Assembly (NCBI GenBank): GCA_963662175.1
Contig: OY759222.1
Span: 18,052,222 to 18,116,221 of the forward strand
DNA: 64,000 bases
Source: Aradus depressus
Taxonomy: Eukaryota; Arthropoda; Insecta; Hemiptera; Aradidae
Reading direction: 5' to 3'
The notes beneath the pieces are model-generated. The model saw only the letters and a list, made by a program, of their open reading frames with translations, ran no database searches and had not been told where the DNA came from. The position numbers and the translations under genes were made by a program. Shown one piece after another: positions 53,099 to 61,960 of this stretch (position 1 is the stretch's first letter; each line of letters begins with the position of its first letter).

Positions 53099-53628
53099 AC
53101 AGGGGGTGGTCTATAGTTCTAACACCATATAGTAGTAGTAAAGTCTTTATTAACATAATAGTACATCACATTCAAACCATATATACATTAATGAGATCTT
53201 TTATGAAGACAAACTCAATGGCCTAAGCCGTCTTGAGGAGTCTCGATTTACAAAATATTATCTTATAAACTTATAATCTTAATCAAAACAAATTTTTCTT
53301 TCTAAAATCAAATCAAAATAAAATAATTTATATATAACTTTGTTCCTATTTCTTTATTTATTTAATTCACAGTTTCTGAGATTGTATGCCTTTTTGCAAT
53401 ATTTTACCAGTAGGTGCCAGTCTTTACCATTTAATAATTCCAACATAAATGTAGTATCTGTGGTGCTTTTAAATATTTCTTTTTTATATCATCATATTTG
53501 GGGCAGGTAATGAGGAAGTGACGTAGATCTTCTTTACAGGGGCTGTAATACATTGGGCATACAAAGTCCATATCTTCGGAGGTATATTGATTGATAGGTG
53601 TATAGCTTAGATGCAACAGTTCACCTCT

Positions 53629-54132
53629 TTTTTTTTTTTTTTTTTTTTTTTTGCATTGGAGGGGGAAATGCTGTGACGCACATCCAGGGAAGGTAGCCCT
53701 GGATAGTGTGGGACTCGAGACGGTTCACCATCACCATACCCACTAAAACCCCCTCCTTGCCGATCCTGATTCCCTTCCGCGGAACTGACGGTCTGTCATT
53801 ACTTCGCGGAAGGGAGGAAGGGTGGCTGGTAACGCCCCTTCTTCCGCTACTGTTCCTTGTCAGCCCTCTCCTGAAGGGCCAACCCGCCCATGATGAGCGC
53901 TGCAAAATCGCAGCCTTCATCCCACGACTCCTGGGAGCGCAGCATAGCGTCCACGTAACTGGTAGCAGTCAGTGGGGCGCCCATGCTGCACTCCAGATTT
54001 TTCCTTCCCTCCTCAAATCTGGGGCATTTGAGGAGGACATGCTCCGCCGACTCCGTCTCACCAAGGCACGCGGGGCAGTCTGGTGTTGTTGCTGCCCCGA
54101 TTTTGTGGAGGTACCCCCGGAACCCACCGTGT
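53629..54132 (-). mobile_element. 5'-truncated GC-rich non-LTR element nested in N1, 15-bp target duplication
   Basis: CAACAGTTCACCTCT occurs at 53614-53628 and 54133-54147. The minus-strand element ends in poly-A (T-run at 53628-53652 on the plus strand). Its composition is much richer in GC than N1, showing a different source family. Confidence 0.93.
53847..54130 (-). pseudogene. Non-LTR (R1/LOA-like) C-terminal segment
   Basis: The minus frame reads FRGYLHKIGAATTPDCPACL, GETESAEHVLLKCPRFEEGR, later SQESWDEGCDFAALIMGGLA and stops at 53847. FRGYLHKIG followed by CPxC-x-GETESAEHVLLKCPRF is the C-terminal zinc-knuckle region after RNase H in R1-, LOA- or jockey-group elements. The frame has no stop codons from the truncation point to its own TAG, so this is a recent insertion although it lacks reverse transcriptase. 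Confidence 0.85.
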
Positions 54133-54271
54133 CAACAGTTCACCTCTAAGTTTAATTATTAATCTAATACTTGACAATGGTAGGTCACTCTGTGAGTAAC
54201 TATTAACTGAATCGTGCAACTCACTACAGGGGGTGGTCTATAGTTCTAACACCATATATATAATATATAAA

Positions 54272-54282
54272 TTTATTTTATT
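54272..54282 (-). promoter_or_regulatory. Overlapping AATAAA polyadenylation signals
   Basis: The minus strand reads GGCAATAAAATAAATTT, two AATAAA hexamers (54277-54282 and 54272-54277) about 110 bp after the stop codon of the multi-exon gene. No other gene on this strand fits them. Confidence 0.75.
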
Positions 54283-54391
54283 GCCAACGTTGGGATTTAA
54301 ACCCATTCACTCATCAACTTCTTCGTATTAATATGTCAGTACATTATAATTACATAATTGATTATAAAACAACAATAACAATAATTAAATA

Positions 54392-54506
54392 TTATTCAAT
54401 GTGATATTTATAATCAAATGTCCCAACTCCTTCAGCGATGATTCGATATTCACGATCCGGCGATGCAGTCCTGATCCATAAAGTGTTCAGATATCCAACA
54501 GGATCC
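54392..54506 (-). CDS. Terminal exon, ASH/Hydin-like protein
   Basis: The acceptor is TTCTTTTTCCAG before 54506. One base completes an arginine codon begun in the previous exon, then 37 codons follow: DPVGYLNTLWIRTASPDREY then RIIAEGVGTFDYKYHIE and TAA at 54392-54394. The piece L-LWIRTASPDREYRI--EG-G is the closing strand pattern of ASH-type domains, where a parallel TaSP-reY-i-l-G-G segment ends the sandwich. Overlapping ORFs on the same strand in another frame are shadows. The family is inferred from pattern; a structural search would be decisive. Confidence 0.85.
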
Positions 54507-54599
54507 CTGGAAAAAGAATAAAAACACAATTTGAAAATCAGATAAGGCAAAAGAAGCAACCTCTGGTATCCTAAACTTCAAACCTTTAAAATAATTATT

Positions 54600-54812
54600 T
54601 TTTTGAAATTTATTTATAAAGGTACTATCTGTTGTTGTTGTTGGGTGCAACAACCAACATATATGATGCACATATACGGTGGCGTGTGAGAGGTAGGTCC
54701 TCGGGACGAAAATTTATCTTAATTATTAGGAGTATGAGCATGTCACAATAAGAAAAAAAAAAGAAATAGATAAAAAACTAATAATAAAATAAAAAGGAAT
54801 TGGAAGACAATT
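54600..54812 (-). mobile_element. J2-type 3' UTR fragment within the last intron
   Basis: GGTGCAACAACCAACATATA, GTCCTCGGGACGAAAATTTA and AAAAAGGAATTGGAAGACAA match 51120-51295 in the same orientation. No coding part remains. A GTT microsatellite has formed at about 54627-54640. Confidence 0.7.
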
Positions 54813-54994
54813 TTGATGCATGGTTAGTAAGATTTGGCTAAAAGTCAGTAGGGTGGCTTATGTTTAGACTCGAATCCACTTAATTTCATATTGAAAACTT
54901 TATTCCATTGCGTTATTAGAATTTTGAAGTTTTCCCCACCACCTCCTTTTTTCTCTCTGGTCGATTTGGCTGAAAATCTGCAAGTACGTTCTGA

Positions 54995-55540
54995 AAATAT
55001 ACCTGCCCTCCAGTGTACCTTAACGAAAATCCCATCCCTTTAAAAAACGAAGTCCGCTATCTAGGCCTCATACTCGACAAACGACTAACTTGGAATTCTC
55101 ACACGAGACTGAAAAGACAAGAAATGAACAGACGTTATAAACTTCTACTACGACTGCTAGACAAAAGATCCAAACTAACTTTGACAACAAAACGACTTAT
55201 ATACAACTCAATACTCAAACCTATGTGGACTTACGGACTTGAACTCTGGGGTTCTGCCAAGGCTTCCAATCTCCAGCGCATCCAATTCCTTCAATCAAAA
55301 ATCCTTCGTACAATAGCCAATGCTCCTTACTACGTCTCCAACAAAACCCTTCACACTGACTTAACGTACCTTTCATCACTGAAGTCGCTAAATCCAAATA
55401 TAAAAAATTATTTTCCCTTCTTAGTTCCCACAATAATCCTCTAGTCCGTGCCCTTCATTCTCTCATACTTCCCCAACGACGGCTTAAGCGTCAATAGCCT
55501 AGAGATCTCCTTATCAGAAGCAGTGACAGTGACAGTGGTT
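54995..55540 (+). pseudogene. Jockey-clade reverse transcriptase C-terminal segment, copy 2 (frameshifted)
   Basis: The frame reads CPPVYLNENPIPLKNEVRYL, GLILDKRLTWNSH, RLIYNSILKPMWTYGLELWG and later ANAPYYVSNKTLHTDL, then loses frame: CTGACTTAACG lacks one base against CTGACCTTAACA at 10.2 kb, giving a false end at 55444. The original stop corresponds to about 55540. P-V-LN---IP-K-EVRYLGL-LDKRLTW is the jockey segment just after reverse transcriptase motif 7. It starts further upstream than copy 1, so the two are independent truncations. Confidence 0.85.
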
Positions 55541-55697
55541 AGTTACAAATGAGAGAAAATCAGTGACTAGGGAGTATCACCACTGGGTGATTTCTCCCCT
55601 CATGACATTTTGACATTGCCATTATCTCTGTATTAGCATATTTGCTTGTTGTATATATTTTTATACAGTTGTAAATATCTCTTTGTAAATTTAAAAA
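54995..55697 (+). mobile_element. 5'-truncated jockey-like retrotransposon, copy 2
   Basis: Opens in coding sequence (CCTGCCCTCCAGTGTACCTT) and ends TTGTAAATTTAAAAAAAAAA. More than 85 percent alike to the copy at 9.9 kb by eye, including the 3' UTR GGGAGTATCACCACTGGGTG. It lies in the last intron of the multi-exon gene, antisense to it. Confidence 0.85.
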
Positions 55698-55699
55698 AA

Positions 55700-56265
55700 A
55701 AAAATTTATGTATAAAATTTCGTGCTACTATATTCATTCTGTTGGGAGTTTATTCCACAGACACACACACGCACACACTCACTTACATGATAGTATATAT
55801 AGCCCCTCCCCCTTCCCTTTGATCGATTTGGCTGAAAAAGATAGATGTCGTCATTAGAGAGTTCTGGATTCATACATAAACTTTCGTGTTATTACATTTA
55901 TTCTATCAGGAGTAAAATTCCGTTGAAAACTCCGCCTGAATTTTTGACCGATTATAATCATATAATATTTACAAAATAATCCAACTGCCGATATAATGAA
56001 CGTATTGACATAACATTTTATATGTGTGAACAAAATCCTATACGTTCAAATAGCGAATATGTAATGAATGTATCCATATGAAATGTCATAGACCAAAACC
56101 TAATGAGTACATAACCGGTCAAATTTCAGCGATATCCGCTGAAGAGAGGGAGTTCAGGGGACGGGGTTCAATTCAAAAACCCTATAATGAATTTATCGGA
56201 ACAAAATCTAAGAAGAGGCTCAAATATTAAATTTTAGCCTGAAGGCTCTGGAGGGAGAGCAAACA
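55700..56265. repeat. Dispersed family A, forward then reverse pieces
   Basis: Forward: CATTCTGTTGGGAGTTTATT, CGATTTGGCTGAAAAAGATA, CTATCAGGAGTAAAATTCCG. Reverse: AACTGCCGATATAATGAACG, ATTTCAGCGATATCCGCTGA and TCTGGAGGGAGAGCAAACAT. Confidence 0.55.
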
Positions 56266-56417
56266 TGTGTTCACACGAAATAGGGATAAAAGTAAAGGTT
56301 TTTATTGAAAAATATTAATAACAAAGATTATTCAATATTAAAATGAATTTTTATTTTAATTTTGATTCAAATTGAACAAAATTTTACAGAAACGTTTGGT
56401 CAGATCACATATCTATT

Positions 56418-56692
56418 GCGAGGGCGTCAGTAGCTCAGAGGTAGCATGCTTGTCTACTGAGCTCAAGATCGCGGGTTCGAAACCCGGCCGAGGGCCTTCA
56501 CGCCATCCTTCGGATGGGACGTTATGCGATGATCCCGAATCTGTACGATGTCAGGTACTTGTTAAAGAATCATACCTGGGTTGGCCAAATTTAGAACTCC
56601 TACAGTATAGTCGAGCTCATGTCCACCAGAGCGACGAAAAAGCGTTTTTGTAGTAAGCGATATGACCTCATAGTTAAAGTCGCTAGTTAATA
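56418..56692 (+). mobile_element. tSINE-1 copy with variant head
   Basis: GAGGGCGTCAGTAGCTCAGA GGTAGCATGCTTG, B box GGGTTCGAAACCC, then a deletion of the TTTATTTTATCTGG segment, CTTCGGATGGGACGTTATGC and CGATATGACCTCATAGTTAA AG. The 3' tail is missing. It lies in the last intron of the gene. Confidence 0.88.
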
Positions 56693-57002
56693 TGAGGCAA
56701 TTATTTTTACCAAGCGACTACGGAGCATTTTTTCCTACTTTTCAGTATTTTCGTTCTTTCTGGGCTGCGACACTACAATTATAGCCCCTAACCGACATCT
56801 TGAAAATGACATCTTTACTCCAGTTATATTTATAATTGATCTGCCCTCTATTCTTTCAATCTGTGACTTGTCTAGGCGGTGGTTTGATAACAGTATAAAA
56901 TTCATAAATGATAGTAAGATGTTGCGAAATAAGAAGTTGTCATCCCATTGTTAGTAACTGTGCGAAGTCCTAAATTTTATTTATATTCATAAAATAATTC
57001 AC

Positions 57003-57120
57003 CTCGGTGTAAAGTTGACAGACAATTTGTTCTCAATATTTCGCTTCAGGAATCCTCTTCGTTTCATGGCAACAAAAGCTGTAACGTCCTTTTTTTCGAA
57101 TTCCATTAAATATGGTTCTT
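57003..57120 (-). CDS. Exon 7 of 8 seen, ASH/Hydin-like protein
   Basis: Acceptor CTTTATCTTTCAG, donor ACCGAG|GTGAAT. The first two bases complete a glutamate codon (phase 1); the exon then encodes EPYLMEFEKKDVTAFVAMKR and RGFLKRNIENKLSVNFTP, and leaves two bases (AG) to the terminal exon. N-KLSVNFTP fits the strand preceding the closing part of an ASH domain (x-LxVxFtPxD). It also contains a basic cluster KRRGFLKR. Confidence 0.85.
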
Positions 57121-58004
57121 CTGAAAGATAAAGAAAAACAATTTAGATATGACTTGATACATGCAATTTATTTAGGGAGATATACCAAATAAAATCTACA
57201 ACATTGTTGATCCCAACTAGGTTAAAATACCGGAATTCGGGAATTGTCATTTTTGTGGAAAAAAAATGTGAATATTAATTCGTTTGCTGTCGAAAATGGT
57301 AATTTTAGCCAAAATTATAAAACAAAAGTTCATTGCAATCTATCAAACAACATTTTTTCAATAAATTTATCTCAGTTTCGAGAAAACTCCTTTGTGGACG
57401 ATTCTGGTACAACTTTTTAGATATTCGGTTTTCGATAGAAATTATTCTATTTAAATTTATTATTAGTAAAATTCTTAAGCTCTCAAAAACGTATTAAAAA
57501 TCAACTTAATAAATAAATAAAATTAAAATTATTCACATATACTACCGGCTTCTGCATTGCACCATAATCATAAATTTAGCCATAAACTTGACAATGGTAT
57601 AATTAGGAAAATAAATAATAATAAACAACTTTAATAAATAAATAGAAAAATGAAGTTGACAAGCAATTGGTTATTATCTAACAGGGGGGAAATATAATTA
57701 TAAAATGAAATCAATAAGAAATGCTGATACAAAGAATGGACATAAGAGGTAAGCGTCTACGGTAGCACCACTTAAACTTGTCAGCTGGGGTTCTAGTGCT
57801 GGATTGTCATATCTCGCCTGTAGAGATGCCTGGCGAGTGACGTGAGGAAAGAAGCGCATTAGTTGAGGCTACCTCCACAACCACGCTCCAGCTACCCTCC
57901 GCGACGTCCTCTCACATTTGTCTTTTCTTAAGATTGGTTACAATAAAAAAATTGACTTTTTCTTAACAAAATATGTTAAACAATATAAATCACTATGGTT
58001 AGTT

Positions 58005-58178
58005 AGTTAATGCCCGGGCTTTAACTACGAGGCCATACCGCCTGCTACCAGAGCGCATTTTCGTTGCTCTGGTGGACATGAACTCGACTATTGTGAAAGT
58101 TAGTTACCGAAGGTCTTTAACAAGTACCTTACAACATAAAGGGCCGGGACCATCCGAAGTAAGGCGTGCTCAGGGATG
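58005..58178 (-). mobile_element. tSINE-1, old reverse fragment
   Basis: TTAGTTAGTTAATGCCCGGG CTTTAACTACGAGGCC, CTCTGGTGGACATGAACTCG, GGTCTTTAACAAGTACCTTA and GGGCCGGGACCATCCGAAGT. It is intronic in the multi-exon gene and in the same orientation. Confidence 0.8.
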
Positions 58179-58684
58179 AGAAGCGCAATATGTGGATGTG
58201 GACAGAATGGAAACTGAACTCACTGAATATTCTCAAATAGAATAGGTTAAACAAATCTACCTAATCTATAGAAGCTGATGATAATTTGCATAATTTTGCC
58301 AATGTTTGTCCATTTCTCTAGTGCGAATTGTGGTAGGGGAGGGAAAGGCGAAGGAGTGGGGGCAGCCCTAAACGCGGGCTTCAACTTCCCCAAAATTCAT
58401 ATTTTCTTAGTTGTTCATATTTTTTTATCGGAACCTGAGAGTTCCTCACTTCATTTTAGTTCTGGTTTTACTCCGAGGTTTGTTGGGCTGCAAATCTTGG
58501 CAAAGATGCATTCCTACCTCTTCAAGCGCCTAGCTGACAGGTTTCATCGGTTTAGATGTAATTTTTACCAATTCCAACTTCGCAATATCCTCCTATTTAA
58601 TATCCTCCTCATAAAATATGACAAATTCCTTGTCAAAACATTTTTGGACTTATAATTTAATAATTTCATGCAAATATACATTAC

Positions 58685-58808
58685 CATGTGGAGTTTTTAT
58701 GAAAAATGTAAGTGTTTTGGTATCACCCATGAATACAGGGCCAAAAACTAACCTATCATGAGATATACTGAATTCCACTGTTTTCAGATTTATTTGTAAA
58801 GTAATGAA
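58685..58808 (-). CDS. Exon 6 of 8 seen, ASH/Hydin-like protein
   Basis: Acceptor TTTTATATTTCAG, donor CCACATG|GTAATG. It encodes FITLQINLKTVEFSISHDRL then VFGPVFMGDTKTLTFFIKTP and H, leaving one base. VEFSISHDRLVFGPVFMGDTKTL is the clearest ASH-type signature in the gene: a strand, L-FGPV--G at the loop, then a T-x-T strand leading to inter-strand partners, as in Hydin, CFAP and SPD-2 type repeats. Confidence 0.88.
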
Positions 58809-58895
58809 CTGAAATATAAAAAAAAAAAATAATAAATGTTAGAATATATATATGTATATAAAATAAGTAGGACACACATTGCACACACATCTTAC

Positions 58896-59027
58896 CTGTT
58901 CAGAATAATCTTTTTGAACAAAGACAAATTTCCGAAAAATTGGTACTTTATGATTTATACAAAGTCTGGAGTATCCATCATCAGTTTGTATAAAAAAATC
59001 CAACGTGAGAGTGAGAAGCAACTCAAC
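58896..59027 (-). CDS. Exon 5 of 8 seen, ASH/Hydin-like protein
   Basis: Acceptor ATTTTTAG, donor GAACAG|GTAAGA, both phase 0, 44 codons. It encodes VELLLTLTLDFFIQTDDGYS then RLCINHKVPIFRKFVFVQKD and YSEQ. Intron 5 after it is only 87 bp. The preceding exon ends KETVE, so the joined ETVE-VELLLTL makes one continuous beta strand. Confidence 0.85.
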
Positions 59028-59111
59028 CTAAAAATCAAAATAGCGTGCTCACAATTCAAAATTTAATATCTAAAAAAAAAGCTGAAAGGTTGGTATGTCT
59101 GTGTGTCTGAA

Positions 59112-59340
59112 GTAAGTTATTATGCCTCATGCCCCGGCTTCAACTACAAAGTCATATCGTACATTACCAGAGCATTTTTTTGTCGCTCTGGTAGACATAA
59201 GCCCTACTCTACTGTGAGAGTCCTAAATTTTACCTATCCAGGTTTAGTTACATAGGCAAGGGGTCTCTAGGAGTACCTGACATCGTACAGGCTCGGGACC
59301 ATGGCTAATGTGACATCTAAGGATGATATAAACTTTAGAC
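59112..59340 (-). mobile_element. tSINE-1, old reverse copy, intronic
   Basis: AAGTTATTATGCCTCATGCC CCGGCTTCAACTAC, GTCGCTCTGGTAGACATAAG, GAGTACCTGACATCGTACAG and GGGACCATGGCTAATGTGAC. It lies in the 408-bp intron 4, of which it makes up more than half. Confidence 0.82.
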
Positions 59341-59435
59341 TAAAAATCTGACATTCGATAGAAACAAAAAAAAATGTTTTTCGGATTAGCCTAAATTCGG
59401 ATTATCGAAACTCTTCTGTATATAATAATACATAC

Positions 59436-59639
59436 CTCAACTGTTTCCTTCGGCCCAAGATGAACCACTCTAGACGGTGGCAATTTTCCCAAATCTTTTT
59501 GTTTCAATGAAATTATTTCAAACGGTGATTCTACACTAAATTCATAACTGCCTCTGGATAAACCATAATTTTCAAATAAGAATGATCTCTTTTCGCTATA
59601 TGTGTGATTATAGTTAAAAAATATATTCGTTGTTCTCAC
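59436..59639 (-). CDS. Exon 4 of 8 seen, ASH/Hydin-like protein
   Basis: Acceptor ACTATTTTAG, donor GTTGAG|GTATGT, phase 0 on both sides, 68 codons. Reads VRTTNIFFNYNHTYSEKRSF, LFENYGLSRGSYEFSVESPF, EIISLKQKDLGKLPPSRVVH and LGPKETVE. Y-FSVESPFEI followed by LPPSRVVHLGPKETVEV suits an ASH-type sandwich in which FSV--PF is a central strand and LPP-x-v--L-P-e-v is the turn and closing strand. Its longest upstream extension is blocked by the intron. Confidence 0.88.
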
Positions 59640-59739
59640 CTAAAATAGAAAACTACTTGTTACATTAATACAAGAATAAATTCTGGTATAGTCTATTTTA
59701 AAATGGTGTACATTCCATTGTTAATTTATTATTTTCTAC

Positions 59740-60380
59740 TTCCCCGGTTGTACGAAGTACAGACAACTTTCGATGTTGAGTTTTCAGAAGAATTTCTATG
59801 TTTTCCGACGCCCTAATTCCAAAAATGAATAAAAAAAAATCCCGTCTGTATTGGTGAAGACGAGAACTCTCGATAAAATGAATATATCAACATGAAATTC
59901 TATATGCACATCCAGAACCCCATAAAGACGGCACCTAATGATTTTCAGCCTATTATATACTAAATCTCCACTAACCGCCGTTGTAATGAATGTATTCCGA
60001 CACGAAATATCAAATGTAAATTCAAAGCCCTAGAACGTTGACACCTATTAACTTTCAGCAGAATCAGCCAAAAAGAAGGGGTGCTCAACTCAAAAATCCC
60101 AATAACTGCCGAAATAATGAATGTATCGAAATGAAATACCCTCAAATACCCTATTAACTGCCGATGTAATAGCACAAAATTGTACATGCCTATTCAGAAC
60201 GGTATTCAATCGGCACTTATTGATTTTCAGCCAAATCGGCCAAAGGGAAGGGGGAAGTAACTGAGTAAGACACCCATTGATTTTTAACTAAATCATTAGA
60301 TTAGTTTCTGAGGGAGAACAAAAACGTATTTATTTAATTCGCGTTGGGGAAGTATATGTCAGGTGATTCACCGACAATAT
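59740..60380 (-). repeat. Dispersed family A, complete reference copy (~640 bp)
   Basis: Outer edges are TACTTCCCCGGTTGTACGAA on the left and TTGGGGAAGTATATGTCAGG TGATTCACCGAC on the right, giving an ACTTCCCC/GGGGAAGT inverted end. Inside, three reversed modules each carry AACTGCCGATRTAATGAATG-like and TTTTCAGCC-AATC-GCC motifs. The family has no coding capacity, no poly-A tail and no evident target duplication, so its transposition mode is open (Helitron-like or TIR element). It lies in intron 3 of the gene. Confidence 0.7.
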
Positions 60381-60816
60381 TTTTTCTTCCTTTCTTCCCT
60401 ATTAGTAACCTCATTAGTATGAGTATACTATGCCCCACTCACAATAATGATACACATAATTAAAACATTAAACACAAAATAAATGGTAAAAACTAAAATA
60501 AACATATGTTTTCTAAGAAATCTAAGAAATTAAAATATAAAAAATATTAAATTAAAAATTATCAAAAAATAAAAAAAGGGCTTGAAGGGTCTTATAAACA
60601 TTTGAGCACAAACTCCAAGTCTCTAGCTGTAATAGAGGCCGAGATCACTACACAGGCTCTGATGAAACCTGAAGATCTTGGAGACGGCATACCCGATTTC
60701 CACCAAACATAGCTAAGAACCATCTCACAAATATCAGCTTTTGAAACAAAAAAACCTGTATGAAATCGGTTCAGCCGTCTTGTAGCTACGAGGTCACCGA
60801 CAGACAAAGGATTCAA

Positions 60817-61041
60817 ACACGTAGTCATCGAATGTCCACTGTACGACGGGCCTAGGGCGGCGTTGATACGCTCAACCGGATCGTAACTGGGACTGACCCT
60901 GCAGCAGCTGGTGGCTGAGTCTAGTTACCCGGCATTCACCCAATTTGTAGCGGAGTGGAAGAGGCGAAAAAAATGCCTCCTAACCTCGAGCCTCGGCGGA
61001 CCGCCGGTGACGATAACACCTGGCGCTCCTAACCCTGCATG
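60817..61041 (+). pseudogene. C-terminal segment of a non-LTR polyprotein
   Basis: The frame reads HVVIECPLYDGPRAALIRST GS, TAA at about 60887, then LGLTLQQLVAESSYPAFTQF, VAEWKRRKKCLL and TSSLGGPPVTITPGAPNPA, ending at TGA. HVVIECPLYDGPR is the histidine-cysteine half of the terminal zinc knuckle. The stop may be a single-base change or a small frameshift. It is a different family from the inner element at 53.6 kb. Confidence 0.7.
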
Positions 61042-61268
61042 AACTTTCCGAGTTTCAGAGCACTCCAGAAACTACAACTATGGTTCCTCAATGGAGGACG
61101 AAGAGGGTGTTATGGTCCCACACCAGGAACGAAAGCACCCAGGAGCTCAGGGGGGTGGTTTCAGTGGAAAGCCAACACGAGGTACACCACACTGTTGGGA
61201 ATGCACGTGCATCCCTTCGTTAAAAGTATTCCCATCGCCATGCGGAAACAAAAAAAAAAAAAAAAAAA
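60818..61268 (+). mobile_element. 5'-truncated GC-rich non-LTR element with poly-A
   Basis: Starts ACGTAGTCATCGAATGTCCA and ends in about 18 A after ATCGCCATGCGGAAAC. It lies within intron 3 of the multi-exon gene in antisense orientation. Confidence 0.8.
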
Positions 61269-61429
61269 TTCTAACTTTCAACACCTCTCCTTTTGCGTCG
61301 GGGGTTAAAAATAAAGTAATCCTTCATTTAGAACGAAAAAAATATATATATATTAGTGTTTCCACATTGTGCATTACGATGCCTTAGGGAGTTCAGAATT
61401 TTCTGGTATAGTGTCATGAAAATACTTAC

Positions 61430-61565
61430 ATTAAAAATGGCATCGCTTAAAGTTTTGTTGAGTAAACGCAGAGTTGAGATTTGAATTTTTGATTCTAATT
61501 TCAATTGAAGAAGTGGCAAGTCTGTACCCTGAGGCCGGTGGCAACTGACGATGTCTTCATAACCC
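61430..61565 (-). CDS. Exon 3 of 8 seen, ASH/Hydin-like protein
   Basis: Acceptor CTTATGTCATAG, donor TTTAAT|GTAAGT. One base completes a glutamate codon; then GYEDIVSCHRPQGTDLPLLQ, LKLESKIQISTLRLLNKTLS and DAIFN. The exon ends in phase 0. No internal stop in this frame, and the two flanking frames each contain stops. Confidence 0.85.
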
Positions 61566-61664
61566 CTATGACATAAGATTACATAAAAATATTCAATAGT
61601 AAATAATAAATAATATAATTAAGTTAGGTTCTTCAAACTAAAAAAAGTGAGAAAATAAAAACTT

Positions 61665-61960
61665 CGTCGGTGAATCACTGATGATGTACTTCCCCAGATT
61701 TAATGAACTGAGTTTTCGCTCTCCCTCTGAACCCAATTTGACGATTTGGTTGAAAATCAAAAAAAGGATCTAACTCTGCGACATTTGAATCTTCATAATA
61801 TAAGAGGTGTTGATACATTTGTTACGACAGTTGTTAGCGTTTTTGATAGACCCCCTCCCTTGCTCCCCCACTCCCCTTAGACTGAGAATTGATACGTATC
61901 GCCCTTCTTGCGTTTTGACTTCACATAATATGTATAACATTCCACAACTTTTATACAAGT
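61665..61960 (+). repeat. Dispersed family A, forward piece, intronic
   Basis: GGTGAATCACTGATGATGTA CTTCCCCAG, TTTTCGCTCTCCCTCTGAAC, ACGACAGTTGTTAGCGTTTT and TACGTATCGCCCTTCTTGCG. Confidence 0.6.

Larger units (their letters stand above)
53431..54221 (-). pseudogene. N1-type C-terminal cysteine motif segment, split by an insertion
   Basis: Upstream of the insertion the minus strand encodes RLIIKLRGELL (about 54148-54180); downstream, after one copy of the 15-bp duplication, it continues HLSYTPINQYTSEDMDFVCP and then CKEDLRHFLITCPKYDDI. The RGELL-x-L motif and the C...H-x(4)-C pattern match the left-edge element at 8-292. One cysteine of the first CxxC pair appears replaced (CPMYYSPC). It is a dead fragment; the stop is at 53431. 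Confidence 0.75.
53132..54225 (-). mobile_element. 5'-truncated N1-type non-LTR element with a 33-bp target duplication, itself interrupted
   Basis: A 33-bp direct repeat beginning ACAGGGGGTGGTCTATAGTT occupies 53099-53131 and 54226-54258. Between them lies a minus-strand element whose 3' end reads AATAAAGACTTTACTACTAC, like the N1 element at the left edge of the window. A second retrotransposon (53629-54132) sits inside its coding region. It landed about 14 bp beyond the polyadenylation signals of the multi-exon gene. Confidence 0.9.
60585..61315 (+). mobile_element. RTE-like 3' portion interrupted by a retrotransposon end
   Basis: Left part CAAACTCCAAGTCTCTAGCT and GAAATCGGTTCAGCCGTCTT to GACAGACAAAGGATTCAAAC. 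It resumes at about 61269 with TTCTAACTTTCAACACCTCT CCTTTTGCGTCGGGGG. The uninterrupted relative is at 30935-31220. ATTCAAAC/ATTCTAAC at the junctions is the likely target duplication. Confidence 0.7.

Noticed and set aside
53706..54149. 147-codon plus-strand ORF
   Set aside because: Antisense shadow of the GC-rich retrotransposon whose real frame is on the minus strand.
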